Source: Streptomyces griseoviridis (GTDB taxonomy: Bacteria; Actinomycetota; Actinomycetes; Streptomycetales; Streptomycetaceae). Taken from it: a DNA stretch of 64,000 nucleotides. The first letter of the stretch is position 1, and every line of letters begins with the position of its first letter. Below are positions 35,320-43,269 of the stretch, piece after piece. The position numbers and the translations under genes were made by a program. The stretch covers positions 124,001 to 188,000 of the forward strand of contig NZ_CP029078.1 of NCBI RefSeq assembly GCF_005222485.1, written 5' to 3'. Under the pieces are notes generated by a model, which ran no database searches, had not been told where the DNA came from, and saw only the letters and a list, made by a program, of their open reading frames with translations.

Positions 35320-36312
35320 ATGACCGGCGGGACACCAGGCACCGACCTGATCGACATGCGTCTGCTGAGAACGTTCATGGTGGTCGCCCAGGAACTCAAC
35401 TTCACCCGGGCCGGCACCCTGCTCCATCTCACCCAGCAGACGGTGTCCTCCCAGGTAAGGACATTGGAGACGGGTCTGGGCGTGGAACTGTTCCGGCGCA
35501 CCACCCGCCATGTCCGGCTGACCGAGGCGGGCATGCTGCTGCGGCAGCGGATGCAGCCCATCCTCGACGCGATGGACGAAGCGGTCGTCGAGGCGCGGGA
35601 GTTGGCCCGTCGCGACGGGGTCGTCTTCGTCGTCGGACACACCGCGTCGGCGGCCCACCGGCTGCTGCCGCGCGCCGCCGGGCTGCTGGAGCGCATCGCG
35701 CCAGGACTGCGGCTGCGGTGCGAGCAGCGGACGGAACTCGGTCTGCGGGCCGCCGTCGCCGAGGGCAGCGTCCATCTGGGCGTCGGTCTCGAGGTCGCCT
35801 TCCCTGCCGCCAGGATCGCCAGTCACCAGTTGGGCCCCGAGCCGTGGTGCGTGGTGGTCGGGTCGCAGCATCCGCTGGCCGGCCGGGGCCGGCTGGCGCT
35901 CGCCGATCTGGTCGGCCACGAGTGGCTGAGCTGGCCGCGCTCCAGCCATCCCGGGCACTGGCGTGCCGTGCACCGGCTCGCCGCCCTTGCGCCGCCTGAG
36001 CGGGCCGTGCGGGAGACCTGGCTCAGCGTCGCGCACAGCCGGCTCGCCGGCACGGACGCGGTGATGCTCCAGCCGCTCTCCTACGCGGCGCACTGCGCCC
36101 GCGGACTGGTCGTGCTCGAACTGGTCGACGCCCCGGCGGCCCACTTCACGGCGGTGTGGAGCACGTTGATGACACCTCCTTGTCTGAACCAGGTGCTGGC
36201 GGCGCTGTCCAAGGCGGCGGAGTATCCGCCGGACCGCACGCACGGCCGACTGTCACCGCAGGGGTCGGGAACCGCCCTCGAAGGCACGGCGCCGGACGTC
36301 GGACGGCACTGA
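35320..36312 (+). CDS. LysR-family transcriptional regulator
   Basis: 330 aa starting at ATG 35320 behind GGGAGAAG. The HTH is FMVVAQELNFTRAGTLLHLTQQTVSSQVRTLE, the LysR signature region, continuing GVELFRRTTRHVRLTEAG. Residues about 95-300 form the two-lobed inducer-binding domain; the C-terminal 30 residues are low-complexity. The gene converges on the secreted aerolysin-like operon and has no obvious divergent target, since its upstream neighbour runs in the same direction. The target is unknown. Confidence 0.9.
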   Translation: MTGGTPGTDLIDMRLLRTFMVVAQELNFTRAGTLLHLTQQTVSSQVRTLETGLGVELFRRTTRHVRLTEAGMLLRQRMQPILDAMDEAVVEARELARRDGVVFVVGHTASAAHRLLPRAAGLLERIAPGLRLRCEQRTELGLRAAVAEGSVHLGVGLEVAFPAARIASHQLGPEPWCVVVGSQHPLAGRGRLALADLVGHEWLSWPRSSHPGHWRAVHRLAALAPPERAVRETWLSVAHSRLAGTDAVMLQPLSYAAHCARGLVVLELVDAPAAHFTAVWSTLMTPPCLNQVLAALSKAAEYPPDRTHGRLSPQGSGTALEGTAPDVGRH

Positions 36313-36357
36313 AGGACGTCGGTGGGCCGGCCGGGTGCGGTGGGGGCGGGGGCGTGG

Positions 36358-36510
36358 TCCGCGGACCGGATGCGGGACGGACCCGGAGCGCGGTCTGCGG
36401 GCCCGGCACGGTACGGACCGGGACATGATCCGCGGACCGGATGCGGGACGGACCCGGAGCGCGGTCTGCGGGCCCGGCACAGTACGGACCGGGACATGAT
36501 CCGCGGGCCC
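36358..36510. repeat. 71-bp tandem repeat, two full copies and a partial third
   Basis: Copy 1 is 36358-36428 and copy 2 is 36429-36499; both begin TCCGCGGACCGGATGCGGG and differ at one position (cacggtacgg versus cacagtacgg). A third begins TCCGCGG at 36500 and soon diverges, resuming at GCCCGGCACGGT. It sits in the convergent gap between the LysR gene and the aerolysin-like gene (36313-36682), which otherwise holds no gene. 71 is not a multiple of three, and no frame across it looks protein-like. Confidence 0.85.
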
Positions 36511-36682
36511 GGCACGGTGCGGATCGAACCGGGCTCGACCCGCCGGGGAAGGTCCGGTCCGGACAGGGCCCGGACCCGCAACGGCCCGGCTCACGAACGG
36601 AGTTGGTGGGCCATGGCTCGGGCCGGGCATGCCGCGGACCGCGCCCGGTGTCGGCCGGGCGCGGCCTGCGGGACGGGGCGGC

Positions 36683-37321
36683 CTATCCGCAGTACATGCC
36701 GCGTTCCGCGGCCGTCATCGCGCGGGAGTGCTGCGTCTTGACGCTGGTCTCGCCGTCGGCGGGGCCGGTGGCCTCGAACGGCACGTACCAGTAGCGGTGG
36801 CCGCGGAACCGGTCCTTGAAGATCAGCTCGTAGGTGCCCTTCGCCTTCTGGAGCTTGGGGGCTCTGGTGATCCAACCGACCTCGCCCGCGGGCACGTTGA
36901 GGATCGTGGTCTGGCTCTCGGTGTGCGACGAGGACCAGGTGTGCCGGTAGGACTGCTCGAAGGCCAGCTTGAAGACCGGCCCGAAGGGGAATTTGCGCTC
37001 GAACTCCTCCCGCAGCGACACCCCCATCGAGTTGGACTCGCCCGTGGTGTCCTCCCAGGTCCGCGACGAGGTCTGCGGGTCGTCCGTGCAGTTGTAGACG
37101 GCGTCACCGACCTGGTGGGCCGCGCCGGGGAAGACCGTCAGGTCGCCCGACGGGTGGAAGAGGCACTTGCGGGTGCCGTTGTCGCACCGGCCGAGGAGTT
37201 CGGCGTCCGACGGCGTGCCGTCGTCCGCCCTCGCCGACGGCACGGCGAGGAGGGCGCCGCTCGCCACCATCAGGGCGGCCAGGGTGCTCGCCCGTCGAGC
37301 GCGGTCGCGCGTTCGCAGCAT
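36683..37321 (-). CDS. Secreted aerolysin/ETX-MTX2-like protein, copy A
   Basis: 212 aa with a signal peptide ending near SARA. The N-terminal domain has RCDNGTRKC and YNCT Cys residues. The middle is a long Ser/Thr-alternating beta region (ESNSMGVSLREEF, FEQSYRHTWSSSHTESQTT) followed by VPAGEVGWITR and GTYELIF. This pattern of amphipathic strands, then a VPxG turn, is typical of ETX/MTX2 aerolysin-type beta-pore formers; that assignment is by eye. The C-terminal RGHRYWYVPFEATGP motif is shared with copy B (37363-38040), and the mature protein ends with a Cys. ATG 37321. Third gene of a minus-strand operon, 41 bases after copy B. Confidence 0.7.
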   Translation of the reverse strand: MLRTRDRARRASTLAALMVASGALLAVPSARADDGTPSDAELLGRCDNGTRKCLFHPSGDLTVFPGAAHQVGDAVYNCTDDPQTSSRTWEDTTGESNSMGVSLREEFERKFPFGPVFKLAFEQSYRHTWSSSHTESQTTILNVPAGEVGWITRAPKLQKAKGTYELIFKDRFRGHRYWYVPFEATGPADGETSVKTQHSRAMTAAERGMYCG

Positions 37322-37362
37322 GATGTGTGTTCCCTTCTGCGGGACGCCGGTGGCGCCCGCCG

Positions 37363-38040
37363 TCAGCAGTGCTCGGCCTGCTCCGCGCCGGTCATGGGCC
37401 GGGTCCGCTGGGCCATGGTGCTGGTGTCCAGCGGACCCGTGACCTCGAAGGGGACGTACCAGTAGCGGTGCCCGTGGAACCGGTTCTTGAAGATCAGCTC
37501 GTAGGTTCCGCTGACGCGTTGCAGGTCGGGCGTGCGGGTGACCCAGCCGACGTGACCGGGACGGATGTCCACGAAGGTGGTGGAGCTCTCCGTCACCGCG
37601 TGCTTCCAGGAGTGCTCGAAGCTCGTGGTGACGCTCGCGCTGAAGACGCCCTCCCACCCCACGCCGACGGTCATGGAGAGGCCGAGGCTGTTGGACTCCT
37701 CGGTGGTGTCCGACCATCCGATGCCCGAACGCTGGGCCAGGGCCGTGCAGTTGTAGTCCTCGTCGCCGACCTTCCGGGTGGGGCCCGCCACCTTCACGGG
37801 CGGCCCGTCGGGGTGGAAGACGCACTTACGGGTGCCGTTGTCGCACCGGGCGAGCAGCTCGGCGGGGGTGGGCGGGGCGTCGTCGGCCCACGCGGTGGGG
37901 ACGGTCAGCGCGCCGCCGACGACGAGGGACGCGACGAGGACGCCGGTCAGGCGCAGCCGCCGTCGCGACCTGCCGGCGCGGCTCGGTCCCGGGGTGCGGG
38001 ACGCGGCGGGTGGGTGCGGGCGCACCGGCTCCCCCGTCAC
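37363..38040 (-). CDS. Secreted aerolysin/ETX-MTX2-like protein, copy B
   Basis: 225 aa. GTG 38040 overlaps the stop of the crystallin-like gene as GTGA. The first 60 residues are an Arg-rich n-region, a hydrophobic helix (LTGVLVASLVVGGALTVPTA) and a cleavage site at WA. It shares ELLxRCDNGTRKCxFHPxG, YNCT, ESNSxGxS and GTYELIFKxRFxGHRYWYVPFE with copy A; the central strands differ more (SASVTTSFEHSWKHAVTESS), as expected of a diverged pair. The putative membrane-insertion region is the Ser/Thr-rich stretch in the middle. Duplicated adjacent copies suggest a two-component assembly. The function is inferred; it could instead be a non-toxic adhesin or inhibitor. Confidence 0.7.
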   Translation of the reverse strand: MTGEPVRPHPPAASRTPGPSRAGRSRRRLRLTGVLVASLVVGGALTVPTAWADDAPPTPAELLARCDNGTRKCVFHPDGPPVKVAGPTRKVGDEDYNCTALAQRSGIGWSDTTEESNSLGLSMTVGVGWEGVFSASVTTSFEHSWKHAVTESSTTFVDIRPGHVGWVTRTPDLQRVSGTYELIFKNRFHGHRYWYVPFEVTGPLDTSTMAQRTRPMTGAEQAEHC

Positions 38041-38573
38041 CGGAACTCGATGGACTGCGCGAGGTCGTTGAACGGTCCGTCGATGACGGGCGTCAGCTCC
38101 TTGAGCGGTGCGGAGGCGGCGCCCTCCAGGTAGGGCCGGGAGTGCAGCACGAGGTCGCACTCGGCCCAGCCCTGCACGGAGGAGACCCGGCCCTTCCACT
38201 CCTCGGGGAGGTTGAAGTAGAAGTCGGCCTTGCCGTCGCTGTGGCAGGGGTGGCTGCCCCAGAGGGTGATCGACCTGCCGCCGTAGCGCCAGTGCTCGAA
38301 CAGGGTGCCGATCACCACGTCGCTGGGCTGCTGGACCCCGGTCTGGGCGCTGGCGGCGTTGTCCTTGATCTGCTGGGTGGCGAAAGCCCGCGCCTCGGTC
38401 TCGGTGCCGAAGCACTCCTTTTCCTTGCTGCCGACATTGTAGGCGCAGTGGGAGCCGTCGCCGGGGGTGTCGGCATCCGCGGTGCCTGCCATCAGGGAGG
38501 CAAGGAAGACGAATCCGAGGACGCCGGCGCCCGAGGCGACCGCGACCCTGGTCCTTCTCGTCGTGAACTGCAT
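38037..38573 (-). CDS. Secreted beta/gamma-crystallin-like protein
   Basis: 178 aa. The signal peptide MQFTTRRTRVAVASGAGVLG... ends near ADA. The mature part starts with a Cys pair (CAYNVGSKEKEC) and a helix, then TLFEHWRYGGRSITLWGS, a Greek-key beta/gamma-crystallin motif, then LPEEWKGRVSSVQGWAECDLVLHS, the second Greek-key strand set with its W-x2-R-x-S-S core. Such folds occur in secreted Ca2+-binding proteins, Streptomyces killer-toxin-like proteins and metalloprotease inhibitors. ATG 38573 follows AGAGGAAA. First gene of the operon with the two aerolysin-like proteins, translationally coupled to copy B. Confidence 0.72.
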   Translation of the reverse strand: MQFTTRRTRVAVASGAGVLGFVFLASLMAGTADADTPGDGSHCAYNVGSKEKECFGTETEARAFATQQIKDNAASAQTGVQQPSDVVIGTLFEHWRYGGRSITLWGSHPCHSDGKADFYFNLPEEWKGRVSSVQGWAECDLVLHSRPYLEGAASAPLKELTPVIDGPFNDLAQSIEFR

Positions 38574-39500
38574 GGGGACGAATTTCCTCTCTCTGCGGTG
38601 ACCGCGTTCTCCGGGCTCGCTCGCCGGGAGCGGTCTCTCCGTAACTCGCTCCAGGGGTGGGGGAATTGCGTCCGTTCTTTCCCTGGATCGCATCGGAGGC
38701 GTTCGCCATCCTGCGACCACACACCGGGCCGCCACCACTCGAATCCGCGCGTGCGGCGAACTCTTTGTGGATGACCTGGGCGCGGGCATGTTCTGCTCGC
38801 ATAGGTCCGCTTTATTAGGGGATCGGGGGCTGTGAACGTGACGGGAGGCGCGAGGCGGGTCGCACCGCGCCGTGCGGGAGGGCGCCGAGCGGCAGGGTCA
38901 ACTGATCGTGGCTCATGAGCAGTTGGCCTGCGACAACAGGCCCGACCGAGGGCTGCCCGCGTCCCCGTGTCGCAGGCTCCCGCCACCGTCGCCGAGGACC
39001 AGCGCGCCTGCCCACCGGACCGTCCCGCCGGCCGACTGATCGGCCTCCGCCACTCCAGCCGCCCTCAACCCGCCTACAGTAGGTAGCCATTCGCCGGTCG
39101 CGCCTCCTACTGAATCCCGCGCAATTCGGTGAACGTCTCGCGGGACGCGCCCCGGAGCGACTACCGCCCGTAGGCGGGCAGTTGAACAGACGTCAGGGGA
39201 ACCGCGTATTCAGCCGTGGAAAAGAACCGTGCAGGGACCACGGGTCGCGTCACGGAGAAGTCCGCCGGGCGGCAAGGGAACGGCTCTCGCGGCCAACTCC
39301 CTTTCCTCACGCGGCCGTTACGGAACTGAAATGCGGGCGGTCAGCCGGTTTTGCCTGGGTCGAAGGGTCGTGCCAAGGTGCGTCGCGGCGCACGAGGTGC
39401 CCGCCGTCACGGAATTCCGGGTGCGGCGGTACATCTTTCGACCTTCTTCTCCGGCCTGCCGACTGCCGTGCGTTCCCGGGCTGTCCATGAAAGAGGAACC
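38574..39500. other. Divergent non-coding region between secreted operon and CBM2 sensor gene
   Basis: 927 bases without a supported gene. An A+T-richer island lies at 38760-38825 (gcataggtccgctttatta). CCTAC-A-GTAGG at 39073-39083 is a perfect palindrome, and CTCCTACTGAA appears again at 39105, possible regulator sites. The open frame at 38815-39090 has no ribosome binding site. Promoters for both flanking genes must be here. Confidence 0.5.
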
Positions 39501-41270
39501 TTGTCGAACTGGCTTCCTTCCCGTCCGCCGGAGCGGCACTCCGTCATCGAGAGCGCGCCGCGCGATCCCGTCATCGGACTGCGGCTCTGGGAGGACCGGC
39601 GCGGCCCGGTCCTCGCCTACGCGGGCCTGTGCACCCGTGACCGGGCGGCGGCCGTCGAACTCGCCGACCAGGTCGTACGGTTCGGCGGTTGCGCGCCGCG
39701 TGGGGACCGCTCGTGGCTCGACGGCCTGCCGAGCGTTCCGGTCGCCGTCCAGACGGTCCTGGACACGGCGGCGGGGTGGGCCGCGACCCCGGCGGGGCAG
39801 CGGCTCCTCGCCCCGGATCTGCTGACCTGGTTCGACACGGAGGGCGCCGACCGGGGCGGGTGGGCCGACCCGCAGCCGCTCGCGGTGCGGGGGCTGCGGG
39901 CGATGGGCGCGGACGACGCCGAACTCCTCTGGTGGAGCGGCGTGGAAGGCGTGCCCGTCGACGAACTCGCGCGCCGCCTCGGCCGGCGGAGCGTCGAGGT
40001 CGCCACGGAAGTCGACCGGGTGCGCGAGGAGTTCAGGGAGCGCTGCCGGCTGGCCCACGGACTCCACCTCGCCGACCCGGTCTGCCGCTCGTACGCCGGG
40101 CTCCTGGACGCCACCGCGCGGGAGAGCGCGCCGTCCACCCCCGTCGGTCTCCTCCAGCACCTCGACACCTGCGCGGAGTGCCGTACCGCCTTCACCTGTC
40201 TCAGCCTCGACGGCGCCCCGCTCTCGCCGGTGATCGCGGCGGCGGCGCTGCGCTGGAAGGGCCGTACGTATGTGGCGCGACGGCGCCGGCAGCTCGCGGC
40301 GGCGCCCACGGTCGCGGTGCCGTCGCCGTCGCCCGTCCCCGCGGGCCGGCGTCGGGCCGGGGCCCCCGTCGACCGGGGGGACCGGCCGCTCCTGGTGGCC
40401 GGCACCGCCGTCGCCCTGGTGCTGGTGGTGACCGGGGCCTGCGTGTGGTGCGACAGCCCACGCGACGGCGGTTCGACGCCGAAGGCCGGTGTCGGCGCCG
40501 AGTTCCACGGCGGCGGGCTCACGGCCTCGCCCTCGGCCGATCCCTCTGGCCCGGAGAGGCCCGGTCACGGGCCGGGGCGGGAGACGGGACGCGGGTCGTC
40601 CGTGCGGCCCGCGGGCGACAACACCCCTGTCCCGGCCGGCGACGACTCGGCACGGCCCGCTCCCCCGCCGCCGGCCGACGCGGTCTGCCGCGCCCTGTTC
40701 GGTGTGCGGGACCCCTGGGCGGACCCCGTCGAGGCGGCGCTCGTACTGCGGGCGGGGCGGGCCCTCGAAGGGGGCTGGTCCGTGACCTTCGTGCTGGCGC
40801 GCGGGGTGGAGATCCACGGCGTCCGGGGCGGCCGTGCGGTCCGGGACGGGCGCGTGGTCCGGGTGACCGCGGGACCGGACGCAGCCGCCGTGGCTGCGGA
40901 CGCCGCGCTCGACCTCGGCCTCGCGCTGAGCGGCTCCCCCGACGGCGGGTGGCTCTCCGGGGTCCGGGTCGACGGCAGGCCCTGCTCACTCACCACGACC
41001 ACGCCCCCGCAGACCGAGGAACCCCCGCGCGGGGGCGGCGACGGCGGCCGGGAGGGGGACGACGACGGTGACGGAGAGGGCCGCGGCGGAGAGGACGGTC
41101 GAGGGTCGGGCTCCGGGCACGGTTCCGGTTCCGGTGAAGGACACGGCGACGGCGGACGAGGGGGCGGGGACGGCGGCGGAGGCGGCGGCCGGGACGGAGG
41201 TGACGGAGGCGACGGCCGAGGCGGAGGTGACGGGGGCGGAGGCGGAGGCGGAGGCGGCGGAGGCTGGTGA
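39501..41270 (+). CDS. Membrane-tethered sigma-factor-like protein with zinc finger, TM helix, CBM2-like domain and Gly-rich tail
   Basis: 589 aa if TTG 39501 is used (AAAGAGG just upstream); the start is uncertain. Residues 25-62 resemble a shortened sigma region 2 (LRLWEDRRGPVLAYAGLC) and 125-180 region 4 (LRAMGADDAELLWWSGVEG, RVREEFRERC). H220-x3-C224-x2-C227 is zf-HC2-like. A TM helix spans about 297-314. The outer domain 396-497 matches CBM2: Cys396 and Cys495 as its disulfide, GGWSVTFVLARGVEI, the DGRVVRVTAG strand and VDGRPC at the end. Residues 505-589 are almost only Gly/Asp/Glu/Arg/Ser. Same plan as the protein at 30582 but with another CBM family, pointing to cellulose-type ligands. 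Sensing of polysaccharide and release or modulation of transcription is inferred. Confidence 0.72.
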   Translation: MSNWLPSRPPERHSVIESAPRDPVIGLRLWEDRRGPVLAYAGLCTRDRAAAVELADQVVRFGGCAPRGDRSWLDGLPSVPVAVQTVLDTAAGWAATPAGQRLLAPDLLTWFDTEGADRGGWADPQPLAVRGLRAMGADDAELLWWSGVEGVPVDELARRLGRRSVEVATEVDRVREEFRERCRLAHGLHLADPVCRSYAGLLDATARESAPSTPVGLLQHLDTCAECRTAFTCLSLDGAPLSPVIAAAALRWKGRTYVARRRRQLAAAPTVAVPSPSPVPAGRRRAGAPVDRGDRPLLVAGTAVALVLVVTGACVWCDSPRDGGSTPKAGVGAEFHGGGLTASPSADPSGPERPGHGPGRETGRGSSVRPAGDNTPVPAGDDSARPAPPPPADAVCRALFGVRDPWADPVEAALVLRAGRALEGGWSVTFVLARGVEIHGVRGGRAVRDGRVVRVTAGPDAAAVAADAALDLGLALSGSPDGGWLSGVRVDGRPCSLTTTTPPQTEEPPRGGGDGGREGDDDGDGEGRGGEDGRGSGSGHGSGSGEGHGDGGRGGGDGGGGGGRDGGDGGDGRGGGDGGGGGGGGGGGW

Positions 41271-41437
41271 CGGGGTGGGGACGGCGGCGGGCGTGCCTGG
41301 CCCGGACTGACGGATCGGCAGAGGGCGATGGAACGTGGAGAGGGGGGCGGTTCCCGCCCCATGGGAAGCTCCTTCGCGTGCCCGTCCGAGTGGTCGGCGA
41401 GGCGCGACGGGACCGGCACGAGGGCCTTGGGGCGCTC

Positions 41438-41465
41438 GCGGACGGATCGGTGACGATCCGTCCGC
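41438..41465. terminator. Bidirectional hairpin between convergent genes
   Basis: GCGGACGGATCG (41438-41449) and CGATCCGTCCGC (41454-41465) form a perfect 12-bp stem with a GTGA loop, in the 300-base convergent gap 41271-41570. It can serve both the CBM2 sensor gene and the small secreted-peptide gene. Nothing else is seen in that gap. Confidence 0.75.
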
Positions 41466-41570
41466 TCCCCCGGACGAGCCCGGGGTGCGAGTCCCCGGTG
41501 TCCGCTCCGGGCCGCGTCCGTCAGGAAGTCGGCCCGGGTGGCGCCGGCCGTGGCCGGCCGGAACGTCGGA

Positions 41571-41756
41571 TCAGCCGCACGCCACCTCGACCTTGATCCA
41601 CTTTCCCTCGTAGTAGGCCTCGGCGAAGCACTTCTTGGCGGCGTCCGTCGTCGCCGACGCCGTCACGGCGGTCCCAGCGGTCAGGCCGATCACTGCTACG
41701 AGTACGCCGATCGCGGAGGCCGTTCGGCGCTTGCGGGCCCGTGTCGTGTGCGTCAC
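41571..41756 (-). CDS. Small secreted peptide, unknown function
   Basis: 61 aa from GTG 41756, with AAAGGA eight to nine bases upstream. A clear signal peptide (TARKRR then ASAIGVLVAVIGLTAGTAV, cleavage near ASA) leaves a mature peptide of about 27 residues, TTDAAKKCFAEAYYEGKWIKVEVACG, with two Cys that probably form one disulfide. I do not recognise the family. The longer frame upstream is Arg/Pro-rich promoter DNA. It is divergent from the XRE gene, which may control it. Confidence 0.65.
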   Translation of the reverse strand: MTHTTRARKRRTASAIGVLVAVIGLTAGTAVTASATTDAAKKCFAEAYYEGKWIKVEVACG

Positions 41757-41945
41757 CTGCTGCGTCCTTTCGACAGGGCGTCCCCGGACCGGCCGGCGGC
41801 GCCATGGGTGCCCCCGGTGGCGGAGGCGCACTCCGAGGATGGGGCGGACGGGGCGCCGCAGGGAGGTCACACCGTGCCCTGGACGAGGCGCACGGGGTGG
41901 GTGGTGTACTGGCGGGTTCGGAGATCGACGGCCAGCATGCGGGGC

Positions 41946-42830
41946 ATGGACACCTCCGACGCGTTACGCGACTTCCTGATCTCCCGCCGGGCCCGGCTCC
42001 GCCCCGGGGACGTGGGGCTGCCCGACCACGGGGTCAGACGGGTGAGCGGGCTGCGCCGTGAGGAGATAGCGGCGCTCGCGGCGGTCAGCGTCGAGCACTA
42101 CATCCGCCTCGAACGCGGACAGGCGTCCAGGGTGTCGGACGCCGTCCTGGACGCGGTGGCCGACGCGCTGCGGCTGAGCACGGGCGAGCGGCGCTATCTG
42201 CGGAGTCTGGCGCGACCTGCCGCCGGAGCCGACGGCGCCGACAGAGCTGACGCAACTGGCAGAAACGGTGCGGTCAGTGGCGGGCGGGGCGTGCGGCCGA
42301 GCGTGCAGCGCGTCCTGGACTCGATGACCGACACGCCCGCCTACCTGGTGGGCCGGGGAGGCGCGGTGCTGGCGTGGAACCGGCCGGCGGCGAGGGTGTT
42401 CGTCGACTTCGGGCGGGTCCCCGTCGCGGAGCGGACCGTCGGGCGGCTCATCTTCGTCGATCCGTACGCCCGTTGGCTGTACGTCGACTGGGAGGCGAAG
42501 GCCAGGGAGGCGGTGTCGTATCTGCGGACCGAGACCGGCAAACGGCCCCAAGACCGCGAGCTGGCCAGGGAGATCGGTGATCTCGCCGCTCACAGCGCCG
42601 ACTTCAGGCGGCTCTGGTCCGAGCAGCACGTCCTGGAGACCACGCACGCGACGGTCGTCCTGCGCTGCGGGCCGCCGCACGACCGGCTGGAGTTCTCCTG
42701 GGAGGCGCTCCAGATGACCGGCGACCCGGACGAGGTGGTCCTCGTCTACACCGCCGCCCCCGGCACCCCGACGGCGTCCGCGCTGCGGGAGCTGTGCGGC
42801 GCGCACCGGGGCGGCCGGGCGCCCCGGTGA
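41946..42830 (+). CDS. XRE-family regulator with MmyB-like ligand-binding domain
   Basis: 294 aa. The N-terminal helix-turn-helix reads RRVSGLRREEIAALAAVSVEHYIRLERG, typical of the MmyB-like group, followed by LSTGERRYLRSLAR. The C-terminal domain (about 115-290) has TDTPAYLVGRGGAVLAWNRPA and FSWEALQMTGDPDEVVLVY, the PAS-like MmyB ligand-binding fold that binds fatty-acid-like molecules in homologues. ATG 41946 (or 41937, MRGMDTSD) is used. Such regulators usually control a divergent gene; here that is the small secreted peptide. Confidence 0.9.
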   Translation: MDTSDALRDFLISRRARLRPGDVGLPDHGVRRVSGLRREEIAALAAVSVEHYIRLERGQASRVSDAVLDAVADALRLSTGERRYLRSLARPAAGADGADRADATGRNGAVSGGRGVRPSVQRVLDSMTDTPAYLVGRGGAVLAWNRPAARVFVDFGRVPVAERTVGRLIFVDPYARWLYVDWEAKAREAVSYLRTETGKRPQDRELAREIGDLAAHSADFRRLWSEQHVLETTHATVVLRCGPPHDRLEFSWEALQMTGDPDEVVLVYTAAPGTPTASALRELCGAHRGGRAPR

Positions 42831-43269
42831 CGGACGTCGACTCGCGGCGCGGTCGGGACGTCGCCCGGCGTCCGCGGAACGGCTCAGCCGGGGAATCGGT
42901 AAGCACCCCTGCCCGCGGTTCGCCGAGATCAGCGCGGCGGTTCGCGCTGGGTGGTGGCCGACGGCGTCCCAGCCGTGCCCGGCCAGCCGGCCCACCGGGT
43001 CGTCGGGCATCTCCGCCACCCGCAGGGACGCCGCCGACCCGGGCGGGCGGCAGTTCCACCGCGTCATCGGGCCGATGGATCAGCAGTCCTTCGGCGTTCC
43101 CCACGGTCGGCGCCGCCGGGTCGTGCCCGGCGGTCGCCGGCGCGTCCGGCCACTCGTCGCGCAGATCGACCGCGACGGCGATCCGCTCGCGGCGTGCGAC
43201 GGCCCGCTCCTCGCGACCTGCCCGACCCCGGACGCGGACGCCTGCCGCAGCAGGTCGCGGCGCGTCGGC
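42831..43269. other. Convergent non-coding gap
   Basis: 439 bases between the XRE gene stop and the MHS transporter stop. Minus-strand frames give short stretches that look weakly protein-like (for example at 43067-42960) but no start with a ribosome binding site, no domain, and frequent frame changes; it may contain a decayed gene. No strong terminator was found. Confidence 0.4.

Noticed and set aside
38815..39090. 91-codon minus-strand frame upstream of the crystallin-like gene
   Set aside because: No ribosome binding site, Arg/Gly/Pro-rich, and it ends in promoter DNA shared by two divergent transcripts.
42604..43104. Minus-strand frame covering the gap after the XRE gene
   Set aside because: Weak protein-like stretches but no start, no motif and overlap with the well-supported XRE gene; a decayed gene cannot be excluded but cannot be supported.
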